64,000 nt of DNA from Rhodospirillales bacterium (GCA_017304945.1 JAFKLG010000057.1:124001-188000); one strand, 5' to 3'; counted from the stretch's first letter, positions 44,275-54,214 are shown. Numbers and translations: made by a program. Notes: generated from the letters alone by a model not told the origin.

Positions 44275-45084
44275 ATGGGGAAGCTGGACGGCAAGGTTGC
44301 ATTGGTGACGGGGGCAGGGCGCGGCCTCGGGCGGGCGTATGCGCTGCGGCTCGCAGGCCTCGGCGCCAAGATCGCCGTCTCCGACATCGACCTGCGCTCC
44401 TACGAGGAGTTCGACGCGGAACGGCAGGCGATGACCGCCGAGAGCACCGTTGCCGAGATCGAGGCGATGGGTGGGGAGGCGATCGGGATCCAATGCGATG
44501 TCGCCGATCCGGCGGCCGTCGACGCGATGGTCGGTCAGGTGATGCAACGCTGGGGGCGGCTCGACATCCTGGTCGCCAATGCCGGCGGCGGCCGCGGACG
44601 GCCGATGGACACCACCGCCACGCAGCTGGACCCGGCGCTGCTTCAGCTCGTGGTCGGGATGAACCTGTATGGGACGGTCTATTGCTGCAATGCGGTCGGC
44701 CCGATCATGAAGCAGCAGCGCTACGGCAAGATCGTCACGGTCAGTTCGGTTGCCGGGCTCAGCCCGTCGCGGGACGGTGGCTATGCGCATTACGGGGCCG
44801 CGAAGGCCGCGATCCTGCACTACACGCGCTACCTCGCGCAGGAACTCGGCCCGTACGGTATCACCGCCAACTGCATCGCCCCCGGCACCATCCAGACCGG
44901 GCGCATCATGTCGACGGTGATCCCCGGGAGCATCGGCGGCAATCAGGACCGCTCCGAACGCGTGGCCCTCCGTCGGCTCGGAACGGTGGAGGATTGCGCC
45001 AAGGTGGTGGAGTTCTTCACCACCGACCTTTCCGACTACGTCACCGGGCAGGTGATCGCGATCGACGGTGGGATGATGCGCTGA
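44275..45084 (+). CDS. SDR-family oxidoreductase
   Basis: A 269-residue classical short-chain dehydrogenase. The cofactor motif is TGAGRGLG (12-19), NAG is followed by GGRGRP, and the catalytic triad is S158, Y173 and K177. The variable substrate loop and the DGGMMR C-terminus are intact. It catalyses NAD(P)-linked oxidation/reduction of a hydroxyl or keto group; the substrate is unknown. The ATG at 44275 follows AAGGGGAACGG; the longer frame upstream lies over the divergent ADH and DUF805 genes and is not coding. Confidence 0.9.
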   Translation: MGKLDGKVALVTGAGRGLGRAYALRLAGLGAKIAVSDIDLRSYEEFDAERQAMTAESTVAEIEAMGGEAIGIQCDVADPAAVDAMVGQVMQRWGRLDILVANAGGGRGRPMDTTATQLDPALLQLVVGMNLYGTVYCCNAVGPIMKQQRYGKIVTVSSVAGLSPSRDGGYAHYGAAKAAILHYTRYLAQELGPYGITANCIAPGTIQTGRIMSTVIPGSIGGNQDRSERVALRRLGTVEDCAKVVEFFTTDLSDYVTGQVIAIDGGMMR

Positions 45085-45154
45085 GCGGACCCGTCGCCGG
45101 GGGCTGACGGGGGAACCGATCGGTCCGTTGCAGACGCTTGGAGGGGCGGGCTTC

Positions 45155-46495
45155 TCACGCAGCCTTCACGCCTTCGATGAACGTGGACACGACCTGCGTG
45201 CCGCGTGCGATCTGTTCCGACACCTCGCCCGCCACGCGTTCCATTTCCGATGCCGCGTCGCCGGTCAGCGCCGCGGCGTCACGGACCCGCCCGATCGAGT
45301 CGCCGACCGTACGCATGCTCTCGAGCGCGCCTTCGATGCAGTTCGCGATTTCCTTCGCCGCGGCATTCTGCTCCTCGACCGCTGCCCCGACCACGCCGGT
45401 AACGGTGCTGACCTCGGCAATCGTCTCGGTGATCGCGGTGATCGCCGTGACGGCTTCCTGCGTGGTCGCCTGGATCTGCCCGATCTGCGAGGAGATTTCG
45501 CCGGTCGCCCGCGCGGTCTGGGTCGCGAGGCCCTTGACCTCCGAGGCGACGACGGCGAATCCCTTGCCGGCCTCCCCGGCGCGTGCCGCCTCGATCGTGG
45601 CATTCAGTGCCAGCAGGTTGGTCTGGCCGGCGATCTCGGCGATCAGGTTCACCACCTCCCCGATCTTCTGCGCGGCGCCTGCGAGGGCCTGCACGATCAC
45701 ATCCGTCCGGTTCGCCTGCGCCACCGCGCGCTGGGTGATCTCACCGGCGCGCTTGATCTGTTCGCCGATCGCCAAGGTTGAGGCGGTGAGTTCCTCGGTG
45801 GCACTCGCGACGATCTGGACGCTGCCGTTGGTGGATTGAGCCGCCACCGCCGCCGCGCTGCCGTCCCCCGCGGTGCCGGCCGCCTGCACCGCCATCGACG
45901 CCGCCGTCGCGTGCAGTTCGGTGGCCGCCGCGGCGATGACTTGCATCATCTCCCCGGCTTCGCTCGCGAACTGGGTCGTCAGGTTCGCGACACGCATCGA
46001 ACGGGCCTGCGCCGCTTCGGCCATGCTGCCGTCCATATAGACGGACAGCGCGACGTCCATGTCGAGGAACGCGGCCGCCATCACCGCGCTCTCCATCCGG
46101 CGCTGCGCCGCTGGGGAGAAGCGGTGCACGCGGCGGATGATGGCCGTGAACTGCGGCAGGACGAAGTTGTAGCCGCCAATGTACCAGCGCGGCTCGAGCC
46201 CGATGCGGACATGCGCGCGACCCACGCGCCGTACGCTCGCGAAGTAGTCGTCGTCGAAGCGGCCGGAGAACAGCCGCTCCCAATGCTGGCTCTGCGCCGG
46301 CTTGAGACGGGCTAGGTGCGGGCCGACGAGGGTTGCCAGGGCCGGCACGGACGAGACGTGCTGATAGAACGCGTCAAGAATACGTGGAAGTTGCGGGGCA
46401 GCGTGACGCCAGAACGCGGCCAGGCGCGGCCGCGCATCGTCGGTCAGGCCGAGAAACAACAATCTGCGATGATCGACGTCATCAATCGCCGACAT
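45155..46495 (-). CDS. globin-coupled methyl-accepting chemotaxis protein
   Basis: A 446-residue cytoplasmic chemoreceptor of the globin-coupled sensor (HemAT) type. Residues about 10-165 form a protoglobin domain with the proximal haem His at H95 ([18 protein letters not shown]). The C-terminal MCP signalling domain has the hairpin tip with [21 protein letters not shown] and [13 protein letters not shown]. There are no membrane helices. It should sense O2, NO or CO and signal to CheA; no other che genes lie in the window. The ATG at 46495 follows GAGG. Confidence 0.93.
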   Translation of the reverse strand: MSAIDDVDHRRLLFLGLTDDARPRLAAFWRHAAPQLPRILDAFYQHVSSVPALATLVGPHLARLKPAQSQHWERLFSGRFDDDYFASVRRVGRAHVRIGLEPRWYIGGYNFVLPQFTAIIRRVHRFSPAAQRRMESAVMAAAFLDMDVALSVYMDGSMAEAAQARSMRVANLTTQFASEAGEMMQVIAAAATELHATAASMAVQAAGTAGDGSAAAVAAQSTNGSVQIVASATEELTASTLAIGEQIKRAGEITQRAVAQANRTDVIVQALAGAAQKIGEVVNLIAEIAGQTNLLALNATIEAARAGEAGKGFAVVASEVKGLATQTARATGEISSQIGQIQATTQEAVTAITAITETIAEVSTVTGVVGAAVEEQNAAAKEIANCIEGALESMRTVGDSIGRVRDAAALTGDAASEMERVAGEVSEQIARGTQVVSTFIEGVKAA

Positions 46496-46590
46496 GGCAC
46501 GCCTCAGTGGTGAGGAGCGCAGCATGCGGCAACGTCGCTAACGAGCCGTAAACGCACGGACCGGCCCGTTCCGGCCTCCCGCGCGGCAGC

Positions 46591-47520
46591 CTACTGCGGC
46601 TGGCTCTTCTTGTGAGCGAGCAGCGCCATCAGCCGACGGTCCCTCCATTCCTGCCGGATGGCCTGCATGTTCGCCGGCAGCTCCGTCCGGCGGGCAGCGT
46701 GCAGCCGCTCGATCAGCGCGGCGTCCCAGTGCAGCGGCTGCATCTGCTCCTGCATCGTCTCGTAGAGCGGCCCGTACCGAGTGCAGTAGTCGGCGAGGCC
46801 GTTCGGGGCGTTCAGGTCGATCGTCTCGAGCGGGCCCATGAAGCTCCAGCGCAGGCCGAGCCCGTCCTTGACCAGCGCGTCGAGGTCGGCCGGGGAGATC
46901 ACATCGTCGGCGAGCAGGCGGAACGCCTCGGCCAGCAGGGCGCCTTGCAGCCGGTTCAGGGCGAAGCCGTCCAGTTCCTTCTTCACGGTCGCGGGGACCT
47001 GCCCGGCTCGGGTCATCAGTTCCCGCGTGCGGTCGACGGTGTCGGCAGTAGTCCAGGGGGCCGGACACAGTTCGACCAGCGGGATCAGGTAGGGCGGATT
47101 GACCGGATGGGCGACCAGGCACCGGCCGCGGCCACGTAGCGCCTCGGTGAAGGCGCTGGCCGGAATGCCGCTGGTGGAGCTGGCGAGCACCGCGTCGGGC
47201 CGCGCCACGCGATCGAGTTCGTCGAACAGGACCTGTTTGACGTCCACCTTCTCGGGGCCGTTCTCCTGCACGTGGTCGGCGGCGTGCACGGCGTCCCAGA
47301 GCGACTTGGCCGGGATGATCCGACGCTGCACGGCGGCGGGCTCGTCACCCAGGAGGCCGGCTGCGGCGAGTTCCGGCAGCCGGTCGGCGATGAAGTCGAT
47401 CGCGGCCTCGACCTGCAGGGGGAACTGGTCCCACAGCGCCACCTCGAATCCGGCGCGTGCGAACACGATGGCCCAGGCGCGGCCGATCAGGCCGGCGCCG
47501 ATGACGGCGACGTTGGTCAT
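46591..47520 (-). CDS. 3-hydroxyacyl-CoA dehydrogenase-type (L-gulonate/carnitine dehydrogenase-like) enzyme
   Basis: A 309-residue NAD-dependent dehydrogenase of the HCDH/lambda-crystallin family. GAGLIGRAWA is the NAD motif near the N-terminus; STSGIPASAF and AHPVNPPYLIPLVE contain the conserved catalytic His region; and the C-terminal HCDH domain includes F-x-x-N-R-L-Q. The closest functional comparisons are L-gulonate 3-dehydrogenase and carnitine 3-dehydrogenase. The substrate is not established. The ATG at 47520 follows GGAAGG. It is divergent from the large NRPS-like gene. Confidence 0.85.
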   Translation of the reverse strand: MTNVAVIGAGLIGRAWAIVFARAGFEVALWDQFPLQVEAAIDFIADRLPELAAAGLLGDEPAAVQRRIIPAKSLWDAVHAADHVQENGPEKVDVKQVLFDELDRVARPDAVLASSTSGIPASAFTEALRGRGRCLVAHPVNPPYLIPLVELCPAPWTTADTVDRTRELMTRAGQVPATVKKELDGFALNRLQGALLAEAFRLLADDVISPADLDALVKDGLGLRWSFMGPLETIDLNAPNGLADYCTRYGPLYETMQEQMQPLHWDAALIERLHAARRTELPANMQAIRQEWRDRRLMALLAHKKSQPQ

Positions 47521-47653
47521 GCGGCTTCCTTCCATGGCGGCCGCACATGACACCCGGAGCCGCCGTGCTGGCAACCGCTCACGTGGCGCCGAGCGCGGGC
47601 GGCCGCCGGGGACGCGAGCAAGCGGGAATAAATGCGGCGACCTATCATTCCGT

Positions 47654-47681
47654 TTGAAATGCGGTCTGGCGGGCTGGTAAT
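47654..47681 (+). promoter_or_regulatory. candidate promoter of the NRPS-like gene
   Basis: TTGAAA at 47654-47659 and GGTAAT at 47676-47681 are separated by 16 bp, a reasonable sigma-70 match in otherwise GC-rich DNA. They lie in the 185-bp divergent gap, 25 bp before the start codon. A ribosome site AAGTAGG sits a few bases before the ATG. Confidence 0.4.
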
Positions 47682-47705
47682 CAGCGCCGAGTCAAGTAGG
47701 TCAAT

Positions 47706-50700
47706 ATGAACGACGCATCACAAAGTGTCGCGCAGCCGACGCCATCGATTGCTGCGATTGGGACTTCGCTGCACTCATCGCTCGCAGCGGTCTTCACGAC
47801 AACCGCCGCGCGTGTTCCCGAGAAAACCGTATTCATCTTCCGCGGCGAACGTCTCAGCTACCGAGAGTTGGATCGCCGTACGGATCGATGGGCGGCGCTG
47901 CTGCGGGATCGTGGCGTCGGGCCCGGCCAGTTCGTCGGCGTCTGGATCGAGCGGTCGATGGAGCTGCATGCCGCGATCCTGGCCATCCTGAAGGTCGGCG
48001 CCGCCTACATCCCGTTCGACCCGGATGCGCCGCGCGACCGGGTCGAGACCAGCCTCGACGACTGCGCCGCCGTGGCGCTGCTGATCGATGCGGCGCATGC
48101 CGAACGGGCGGAGGGACTGGCCACGCCGCGGATCGACGTCGCGACCCTCGATGCGCATCACGGCGAGGGGTTCGTGCCCGTCACGCCGGCGCCGTCGGAT
48201 CCGGCCTATGCGATCTACACCTCGGGCTCGACCGGCAAGCCGAAGGGCATCGCCGTTAGCCACGCCAACATCTGCCACCTGCTCGCGTCCGAGAACAGCG
48301 TGCTGCAGGTGACCGAGGCCGACATCGTCTACCAGGGCTTCTCGCCCGCCTTCGACATGTCGCTCGAGGAGGTGTTCGTCTCCTACCTCGCCGGCGCCAC
48401 GCTGGTGATCGGCCCACCGGAGCTGGTGCGCGCGGCGGACGCGCTGCCTGCGTTCCTGCGGGACGCCGGGGTCACGGTGCTGCATTGCGTGCCGACGCTG
48501 CTCGCCATGCTGACCGAGGACGTGCCGGGGCTGCGGCTGATCAACATGGGCGGCGAGGCCTGTCCCGCGGCGCTGGTCGACCGCTGGTGGCGGCCGGGTC
48601 GCCTGCTGTTCAACACCTACGGTCCGACCGAGACCACCGTCACCGCGACCGGCGCGATCCTGGAGCCGGGCGATCCCATCACCATCGGCCACCCGCTGCC
48701 CGGCTACACCGCCTACATCCTGGACGAGACCACGCTCGCCCCGGTGCCGGACGGGGAGGCGGGCGAGCTGTTCATCGGCGGACCCGGCGTCGCCATCGGC
48801 TATATCGGCCGGCCGGAACTGACCGCCGAGAAGTTCATCGCCAACCCGGTGCCGGAGGCGGCCGCCGCCGACCCCCGCATCTACCGCACCGGCGACAAGG
48901 CGAGCTTCGACGCGCAGAAGCGGATCGTCTTCCACGGCCGGCTCGACGACCAGGTGAAGTTCCGCGGCTACCGGATCGAGACCGGGGAGATCGAGGCGGA
49001 ACTCGGCAAGCTCGACGCGGTGCGCGCCGCCGCCGTGGTGCTGCGGGACGATCCGCACGGCACGCAGCATCTGGTCGCCTTCGTGGTCGGCGCCGAGGAC
49101 CAGCCGGTCGACTCCGGCGCCATCCGGGAGGCGCTGCGTGCGCGGCTGCCGTCCTACATGATCCCGACACTGTTCCAGCCGATCGAAGTCGTCCCCCGCC
49201 TGCCCAGCGGCAAGATCAACCGCAAGGCGCTCCCCGACCTGACCGAGGTGATCGCGATCGACGACAGCCGCGCGGTGGAGCCGCCGGCGACCCCGCTGGA
49301 GGCGGCGCTGCTCGAGTCCTGGCAGGCGCAGGTCCCGCATGTCCGGGTGGGCGTGACCGACGATTTCTTCCTCGACCTCGGCGGTCACTCGCTGCTGGCG
49401 GCGGGGCTCGTCTCCCGCCTGCGTGCCGACCCGCGCTTCCGCCGCGTGTCGATCCAGGACCTCTACACGCATCGCACCATCCGCGCCCTCGCCGCGACGC
49501 TGGACCAGCCCGCTGAACAGGCGGTGCACAAGCCCGCATTCGCGCCGGTGCAGCCGCTGCGGCATGCGCTGTGCGGCATCGCGCAGGCGGTGCTGCTGAT
49601 CCCGATCTACGGGCTGGTGGCGCTGCTCTACATCGTGCCGTACCTGGTGTTCTCGGCGCTGATGGAGTTCGAGCACGGGTTGCCGCTGTCCTTGCTCGGC
49701 ACGCTGGTCGCCTTCGTCGCCACGCCGCCGCTGATCACCGGCATTGCCATCGCGCTGAAATGGCTGGTGATCGGCCGCTTCCGCGAGGGCTCCTACCCGC
49801 TCTGGGGCAGCTACTACCTGCGCTGGTGGTTCGTCACCCGCCTGCTCAACGTCGTCCCCGCCGGCTTCATGGCCGACACCCCCGCCCAGGCCGTCTACGC
49901 CCGCCTGCTGGGCGCACGGGTCGGCCGCGAGGCGCATCTCGGGTCCGTCACGATGGGTGCGCCGGACTTGGTCTCGATCGGCGCCGGCACCGCGATCGGC
50001 AACGAGGTCCGCCTCGCCAACGCCACCGTGGAAGGCGGCCGCCTGGTGATCGGCCGCATCACGATCGGCGCCGACGCCTATATCGGGTCCCGCTGCGTCG
50101 TCGAGGGCGGCACCGAGATCGGCGATCGCGGTGAGCTCGACAACCTTTCCGCGCTGACCCATGCGAGCCGCATCCCGGCCAACGAGATCTGGCGCGGCTC
50201 TCCCGCGTCGTTCCACGCCAAGGCGACGCCGCCGACGACGGCACCGGTTCCGGAACAGAGCGGCCGCCCCGGATTCGACGTGGCGTTGTGCCTGCTGATG
50301 CTGATCTTCCCGGTCGCCGCCTTCGCGCCGCTGATGCCCGGCATGGTCATCTTCGACCAGATCTATGACGAACGGTGGGACGTCGCGATCCCGCTGTTCG
50401 TGCTGATCCCGCTGATCGCGGTGCTCTACACCACCCTGATGCTGGGCGAGATCGTCGTCCTGCGCTGGGCCCTGATCGGCCGCGTGCAGCCGGGATCGCA
50501 TCCGGTCCGCTCCGGCTTCTTCCTGCGCAAATGGTTCGTCGATCACCTGATGGACCTGGCGCTGGCCGCGGTGCACCCGATCTACGCGACGCTCTACGTC
50601 GTCCCGTGGCTGCGTGCCCTCGGCATGCGCATCGGTCGGCGCGCCGAAGTGTCCACCGCGACCGCCATCACCCACGACCTGGTGGAGATCGGGGAGGAGG

Positions 50701-51659
50701 CGTTCATCGCCGATGGCGTGATGCTGGGCGACGCGGAGATCCGTCGCGGCGTGCTGACCCTGCGGCACACCGTGGTCGGGCGGCGCAGCTTCGTCGGCAA
50801 TTCCGGCTTCCTGCCGGACGGCAGCACGATCCCCGACGATTGCCTGGTGGGCTGCCTCTCGCTGCCGCCGGACGCACCACTCGCCCCCGGCCAGACCTGC
50901 CTCGGCACGCCGTCCTTCATCCTGCCGCGGCGGCAGAGCTTCCTCGACCACGACAACCGGCTGACCTTCCGGCCGGGGGTGGCACGCATCGTGGCCCGCC
51001 TCACCGTGGAGGGGCTGCGCATCCTGGCGCCCACCATCCTGTTCGTCACCTTCCTCGGCTACGCGATGGAGGCGTTCGACCAGGTCTACGACCACCACGG
51101 GTTGTTCGTCTCATACCTGGCGGTGCCGTTCATCTACGTGCTGATCGTCGGCCTGCCCTCGCTCCTGGTGGTCGCGGCGCTCAAATGGCTGCTGGTCGGG
51201 CGCTACAAGCCGGCCGAAGTGCCGATGTGGACGCCATTCGTCTGGCTCAGCGAGGCGGTGACCGCGGTCTACGAGGCGGTGACCGTGCCGATGCTGCTGG
51301 AGCCGCTGCGCGGCACGCCCTTCCTGCCCTGGGCCTGGCGCCTGTTCGGGGTTCAGGTCGGCCGACGCGTCTATGCCGATACGACCGACATCACCGAGTT
51401 CGACATGGTGCGGATCGACGACGACGCCGCGCTGGAGGAGGCGAGCGGCCCGCAGACCCATCTGTTCGAAGACCGGGTGATGAAGATCGGCCCCGTCCAT
51501 CTCGGCCCGCGCAGCACGATCGGGACAAACGCGATCGTCCTCTATGGCGCGACCATCGGGGCGGATGCGGCGATCGGCTCGCTGTCGCTGGTGATGAAGG
51601 GAGAGGCCATTCCGGAGGGCACGGTCTGGGCGGGTTCACCGGCGCGCGCACGTGGCTGA
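47706..51659 (+). CDS. single-module membrane NRPS-like synthetase (epsilon-poly-L-lysine synthetase/TIGR02353 type)
   Basis: A 1317-residue protein in one frame. An adenylation domain (about 25-520) has YTSGSTGKPKG at 171-181, NTYGPTE at 303, YRTGD at 393 and the active-site lysine K503. A carrier domain (about 540-610) has the phosphopantetheine Ser S562 in LGGHSLL. There is no condensation or thioesterase domain. The remaining ~700 residues alternate pairs of transmembrane helices with three left-handed beta-helix (hexapeptide) domains at about 740-835, 975-1055 and 1215-1310. This is the plan of Streptomyces Pls, which polymerises lysine through its three tandem domains, and of the family TIGR02353. 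By hand alignment to GrsA the specificity residues read D-M-E-H-I-M-T-V-T-K. The product is not known. A basic-amino-acid antiporter-type gene follows. Confidence 0.93.
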   Translation: MNDASQSVAQPTPSIAAIGTSLHSSLAAVFTTTAARVPEKTVFIFRGERLSYRELDRRTDRWAALLRDRGVGPGQFVGVWIERSMELHAAILAILKVGAAYIPFDPDAPRDRVETSLDDCAAVALLIDAAHAERAEGLATPRIDVATLDAHHGEGFVPVTPAPSDPAYAIYTSGSTGKPKGIAVSHANICHLLASENSVLQVTEADIVYQGFSPAFDMSLEEVFVSYLAGATLVIGPPELVRAADALPAFLRDAGVTVLHCVPTLLAMLTEDVPGLRLINMGGEACPAALVDRWWRPGRLLFNTYGPTETTVTATGAILEPGDPITIGHPLPGYTAYILDETTLAPVPDGEAGELFIGGPGVAIGYIGRPELTAEKFIANPVPEAAAADPRIYRTGDKASFDAQKRIVFHGRLDDQVKFRGYRIETGEIEAELGKLDAVRAAAVVLRDDPHGTQHLVAFVVGAEDQPVDSGAIREALRARLPSYMIPTLFQPIEVVPRLPSGKINRKALPDLTEVIAIDDSRAVEPPATPLEAALLESWQAQVPHVRVGVTDDFFLDLGGHSLLAAGLVSRLRADPRFRRVSIQDLYTHRTIRALAATLDQPAEQAVHKPAFAPVQPLRHALCGIAQAVLLIPIYGLVALLYIVPYLVFSALMEFEHGLPLSLLGTLVAFVATPPLITGIAIALKWLVIGRFREGSYPLWGSYYLRWWFVTRLLNVVPAGFMADTPAQAVYARLLGARVGREAHLGSVTMGAPDLVSIGAGTAIGNEVRLANATVEGGRLVIGRITIGADAYIGSRCVVEGGTEIGDRGELDNLSALTHASRIPANEIWRGSPASFHAKATPPTTAPVPEQSGRPGFDVALCLLMLIFPVAAFAPLMPGMVIFDQIYDERWDVAIPLFVLIPLIAVLYTTLMLGEIVVLRWALIGRVQPGSHPVRSGFFLRKWFVDHLMDLALAAVHPIYATLYVVPWLRALGMRIGRRAEVSTATAITHDLVEIGEEAFIADGVMLGDAEIRRGVLTLRHTVVGRRSFVGNSGFLPDGSTIPDDCLVGCLSLPPDAPLAPGQTCLGTPSFILPRRQSFLDHDNRLTFRPGVARIVARLTVEGLRILAPTILFVTFLGYAMEAFDQVYDHHGLFVSYLAVPFIYVLIVGLPSLLVVAALKWLLVGRYKPAEVPMWTPFVWLSEAVTAVYEAVTVPMLLEPLRGTPFLPWAWRLFGVQVGRRVYADTTDITEFDMVRIDDDAALEEASGPQTHLFEDRVMKIGPVHLGPRSTIGTNAIVLYGATIGADAAIGSLSLVMKGEAIPEGTVWAGSPARARG

Positions 51660-51747
51660 TCGCGCCGTCGCGGCGACGATCCCGCGTGCCGCCGCGGGTT
51701 CGGCCGGCGTCGGCGCATCCGGCGCCGGTGACACGCCGGGTGCCGCG

Positions 51748-53193
51748 ATGTCCGAGGTCGCCGCCGCGGCCGGGTCCGGCGGAACGCTCTCGCTGACGGC
51801 ACTCACCGCGCTGGTCGTGGGCTCGATGATCGGCGGCGGCATCTTCTCCCTGCCGCAGGCCTTCGCGCGCAGCAGTGGCGTGCTGGGGTCCGTGGTGGCC
51901 TGGGTGATCGCCGGCGCCGGGATGCTCACGCTCGCGCTGGTGTTCCAGACCCTGTCGCGCCGCCGCCCCGACCTGGACGCCGGCGTCTACGCCTATGCGG
52001 AGGCGGGATTCGGCCCCTATCCGGGCTTCCTCTCCGCCCTCGGCTACTGGGCGAGCGCCTGCCTCGGCAACGTCTCCTTCCTGCTGCTCGGGGTGTCCAC
52101 CCTGGGCGGGGTCGTCCCGGTCCTCGGCGAAGGGGACACGCCGGCCGCGGCCTTGCTCGCCTCCGCGATCCTGTGGGGCTTCCACTTCATGCTGCTGCGC
52201 GGGGTGAAGGAGGCGGCGGCCATCAACACCGTCGTCACCATCGCCAAGGTGGTGCCGATCCTGGTCTTCCTCGTGGTCGCCGGCGCCGCCCTGCGGGCCG
52301 ACCTGTTCACCGCCAATGTCTGGGGCGGCGTCATGCCCTCCTGGTCCGCCCTGGGCGAGCAGGTGCGCGGCACCTTGCTGATCACCGTGTTCGTGTTCAT
52401 CGGCATCGAGGGCGCCAGCGTCTACTCGCGCTACGCCCGCCGCCGCCGCGACGTGGGCGTCGCGACGGTGCTGGGCTTCGCGGGCGTGCTGGCGCTGCTC
52501 ACGCTGGTGACGTTGCTGCCCTTCGGCATCCTGTCGCGAGCGGAGATCGCCGGGCTGCACAACCCGTCCATGGCCGGCATCCTGGGTGCGATCCTCGGTC
52601 CTTGGGGCAGCGCCTTCGTCGGCCTCGGCGTGCTGGTCTCGGTGCTGGGCGCGTTCCTGTCCTGGTCGCTGCTGGCGGCCGAGGTGCTGTCCACCGCCGC
52701 ACGCCAGGGCACCATGCCCCGCTTCCTCGCGCGGGAGACCGCGAACGGCGCGCCGGCGGCCGCGCTCTGGCTCACCAACGGCGCGGTGCAGGTCTTCCTG
52801 CTGGTCACGCTGCTGGGCGAGTCCGCCCTGCGCCTCGCCATGGAGCTGACCAGCGGCATGAGCCTCGTGCCCTATCTGCTGGTCGCCGCCTTCGGCCTGC
52901 AGCTCGCCTGGCGCGGCGAGACCTACGCCACGGATCCGCGCGCGCGCCGGCTCGACTTCGCGCTGGCGGCCGTGGCAACGCTGTATGCCGGGTTCCTGAT
53001 CCTGTTCGGCGGCCCGAAATACGTGCTGCTCTCGGCAATCCTCTACGCCCCCGGCACGCTCCTGTTCCTGATGGCCCGCCGCGAGCGCAGCCTGCCGGCC
53101 TTCACCCGCATGGAACGCGGCCTCGCCGGGATCGTCTGCCTCGCGGCGATCGGTGCCGCCCTGGCCCTTGCGACCGGGGCGCTACCGCTGTAG
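51748..53193 (+). CDS. APC-family basic amino acid/polyamine antiporter
   Basis: An amino acid permease of about 481 residues (from 51748) with about 12 transmembrane helices. VVGSMIGGGIFSLPQAF is the APC helix-1 motif. FVFIGIEGASVYSRYARRRRDVGVAT is the conserved helix-6/loop seen in arginine/ornithine and lysine/cadaverine antiporters (APA group). The frame stays open to a GTG at 51652 that overlaps the NRPS-like stop codon; I choose ATG 51748 because the longer form adds a low-complexity Ala/Gly tail, but translational coupling through the GTG is possible. It likely moves a cationic amino acid, perhaps as substrate supply for, or exchange with, the upstream synthetase (inference). Confidence 0.88.
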   Translation: MSEVAAAAGSGGTLSLTALTALVVGSMIGGGIFSLPQAFARSSGVLGSVVAWVIAGAGMLTLALVFQTLSRRRPDLDAGVYAYAEAGFGPYPGFLSALGYWASACLGNVSFLLLGVSTLGGVVPVLGEGDTPAAALLASAILWGFHFMLLRGVKEAAAINTVVTIAKVVPILVFLVVAGAALRADLFTANVWGGVMPSWSALGEQVRGTLLITVFVFIGIEGASVYSRYARRRRDVGVATVLGFAGVLALLTLVTLLPFGILSRAEIAGLHNPSMAGILGAILGPWGSAFVGLGVLVSVLGAFLSWSLLAAEVLSTAARQGTMPRFLARETANGAPAAALWLTNGAVQVFLLVTLLGESALRLAMELTSGMSLVPYLLVAAFGLQLAWRGETYATDPRARRLDFALAAVATLYAGFLILFGGPKYVLLSAILYAPGTLLFLMARRERSLPAFTRMERGLAGIVCLAAIGAALALATGALPL

Positions 53194-53224
53194 CGCAGGA
53201 CGGAGCAGGAGCGGGGAGGGGACC

Positions 53225-54214
53225 ATGCCGAAAGTGGCCGTGCTGGACGACTGGCAGGACGTGGCGCGTTCCAGTGCCGACTGGGCGCCGCTCGAGGCGC
53301 GGGCGGAGGTCGTGTTCTTCCCCGATGCCTTCGCCAGCGAGGACGAGGCCGCGGCCAAGCTCGCGGACTTCGACATCGTGCTGTCGATGCGGGAGCGCAC
53401 GCCGCTGCCGGGCAGCCTGATCCGACGCCTGCCCAAGCTGCGCATGCTGGGCATGACCGGCGCCCGCAACCTCTCGCTCGACACCCCGGCCTGCACCGAA
53501 CGCGGCGTGGTGGTCTGCAGCACCCAGGGCGGCTCCTACACCGACTCAGCCACCGCCGAACTCGCGCTCGGCCTGCTGCTCGCCTCCGCGCGGGGCATCC
53601 CGGCCGCGGACGCCAGCATGCATTCGGGCGGCTTCCAGCGTGGCGTGCCGGTCGGTTTCGCGCTGGCCGGCAAGACCATGGGCGTGGTCGGGCTCGGCAA
53701 GCTGGGCGCCTACATGGCGAGCTACTGCCTGGCCCTGCGCATGGAGGTGCTGGCCTGGAGCCAGAACCTGACCGACGCGCGCGCCGCCGAGGTCGGGGTC
53801 ACCAAGGTCTCGAAGGAGGAGCTGTTCGAGCGCTCCGACGCGATCAGCATCCATCTCGTGCTGTCGGACCGGTCGCGCGGGCTGGTCGGCGCCGCCGACA
53901 TCGCGCGGATGAAGCGGGGGGCGGTCCTGATCAACACCTCCCGCGGACCGATCATCGACGAGGCGGCGATGGTCGCCGCGCTCCAGGACGGGCGGATCGC
54001 CGCGGCGCTCGACGTGTTCGACCGCGAGCCGCTGCCCGCCGACCACCCGCTGCGTCACACGCCGAACACCGTGCTGACCCCGCATCTGGGCTATGGCGTG
54101 CGGGAGACCTGGGCGACGTTCTACCCGCAGAGCGTCGAGAACGCGCTGGCGTTCCTGGACGGCAAGCCGGTGCGCGTCACCAACCCGGAGGCGCTTGGGA
54201 AGGCGGCGTCGTAG
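53225..54214 (+). CDS. D-2-hydroxyacid dehydrogenase family protein
   Basis: A 329-residue NAD-dependent dehydrogenase of the D-isomer-specific 2-hydroxyacid family. The cofactor motif is GLGKLGAYMA, the substrate Arg lies in NTSRGPIID, the catalytic Glu in FDREPLP and the catalytic His in TPHLGYG. It interconverts a D-2-hydroxy acid and a 2-oxo acid; the substrate is unknown. The start at 53225 follows GGAGGGG. The gap after the permease is only 31 bp, so it is probably the third gene of the same transcript. Confidence 0.9.
   Translation: MPKVAVLDDWQDVARSSADWAPLEARAEVVFFPDAFASEDEAAAKLADFDIVLSMRERTPLPGSLIRRLPKLRMLGMTGARNLSLDTPACTERGVVVCSTQGGSYTDSATAELALGLLLASARGIPAADASMHSGGFQRGVPVGFALAGKTMGVVGLGKLGAYMASYCLALRMEVLAWSQNLTDARAAEVGVTKVSKEELFERSDAISIHLVLSDRSRGLVGAADIARMKRGAVLINTSRGPIIDEAAMVAALQDGRIAAALDVFDREPLPADHPLRHTPNTVLTPHLGYGVRETWATFYPQSVENALAFLDGKPVRVTNPEALGKAAS

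Noticed and set aside
47624-47655. GGGAATAA upstream of the NRPS-like gene, resembling the -35 of the ECF promoter at 38.7 kb
   Set aside because: The nearest CGT-type -10 (CGTTT) is 19 bp away, too far compared with 15 bp at the sigma operon, so ECF control of this locus is not supported.
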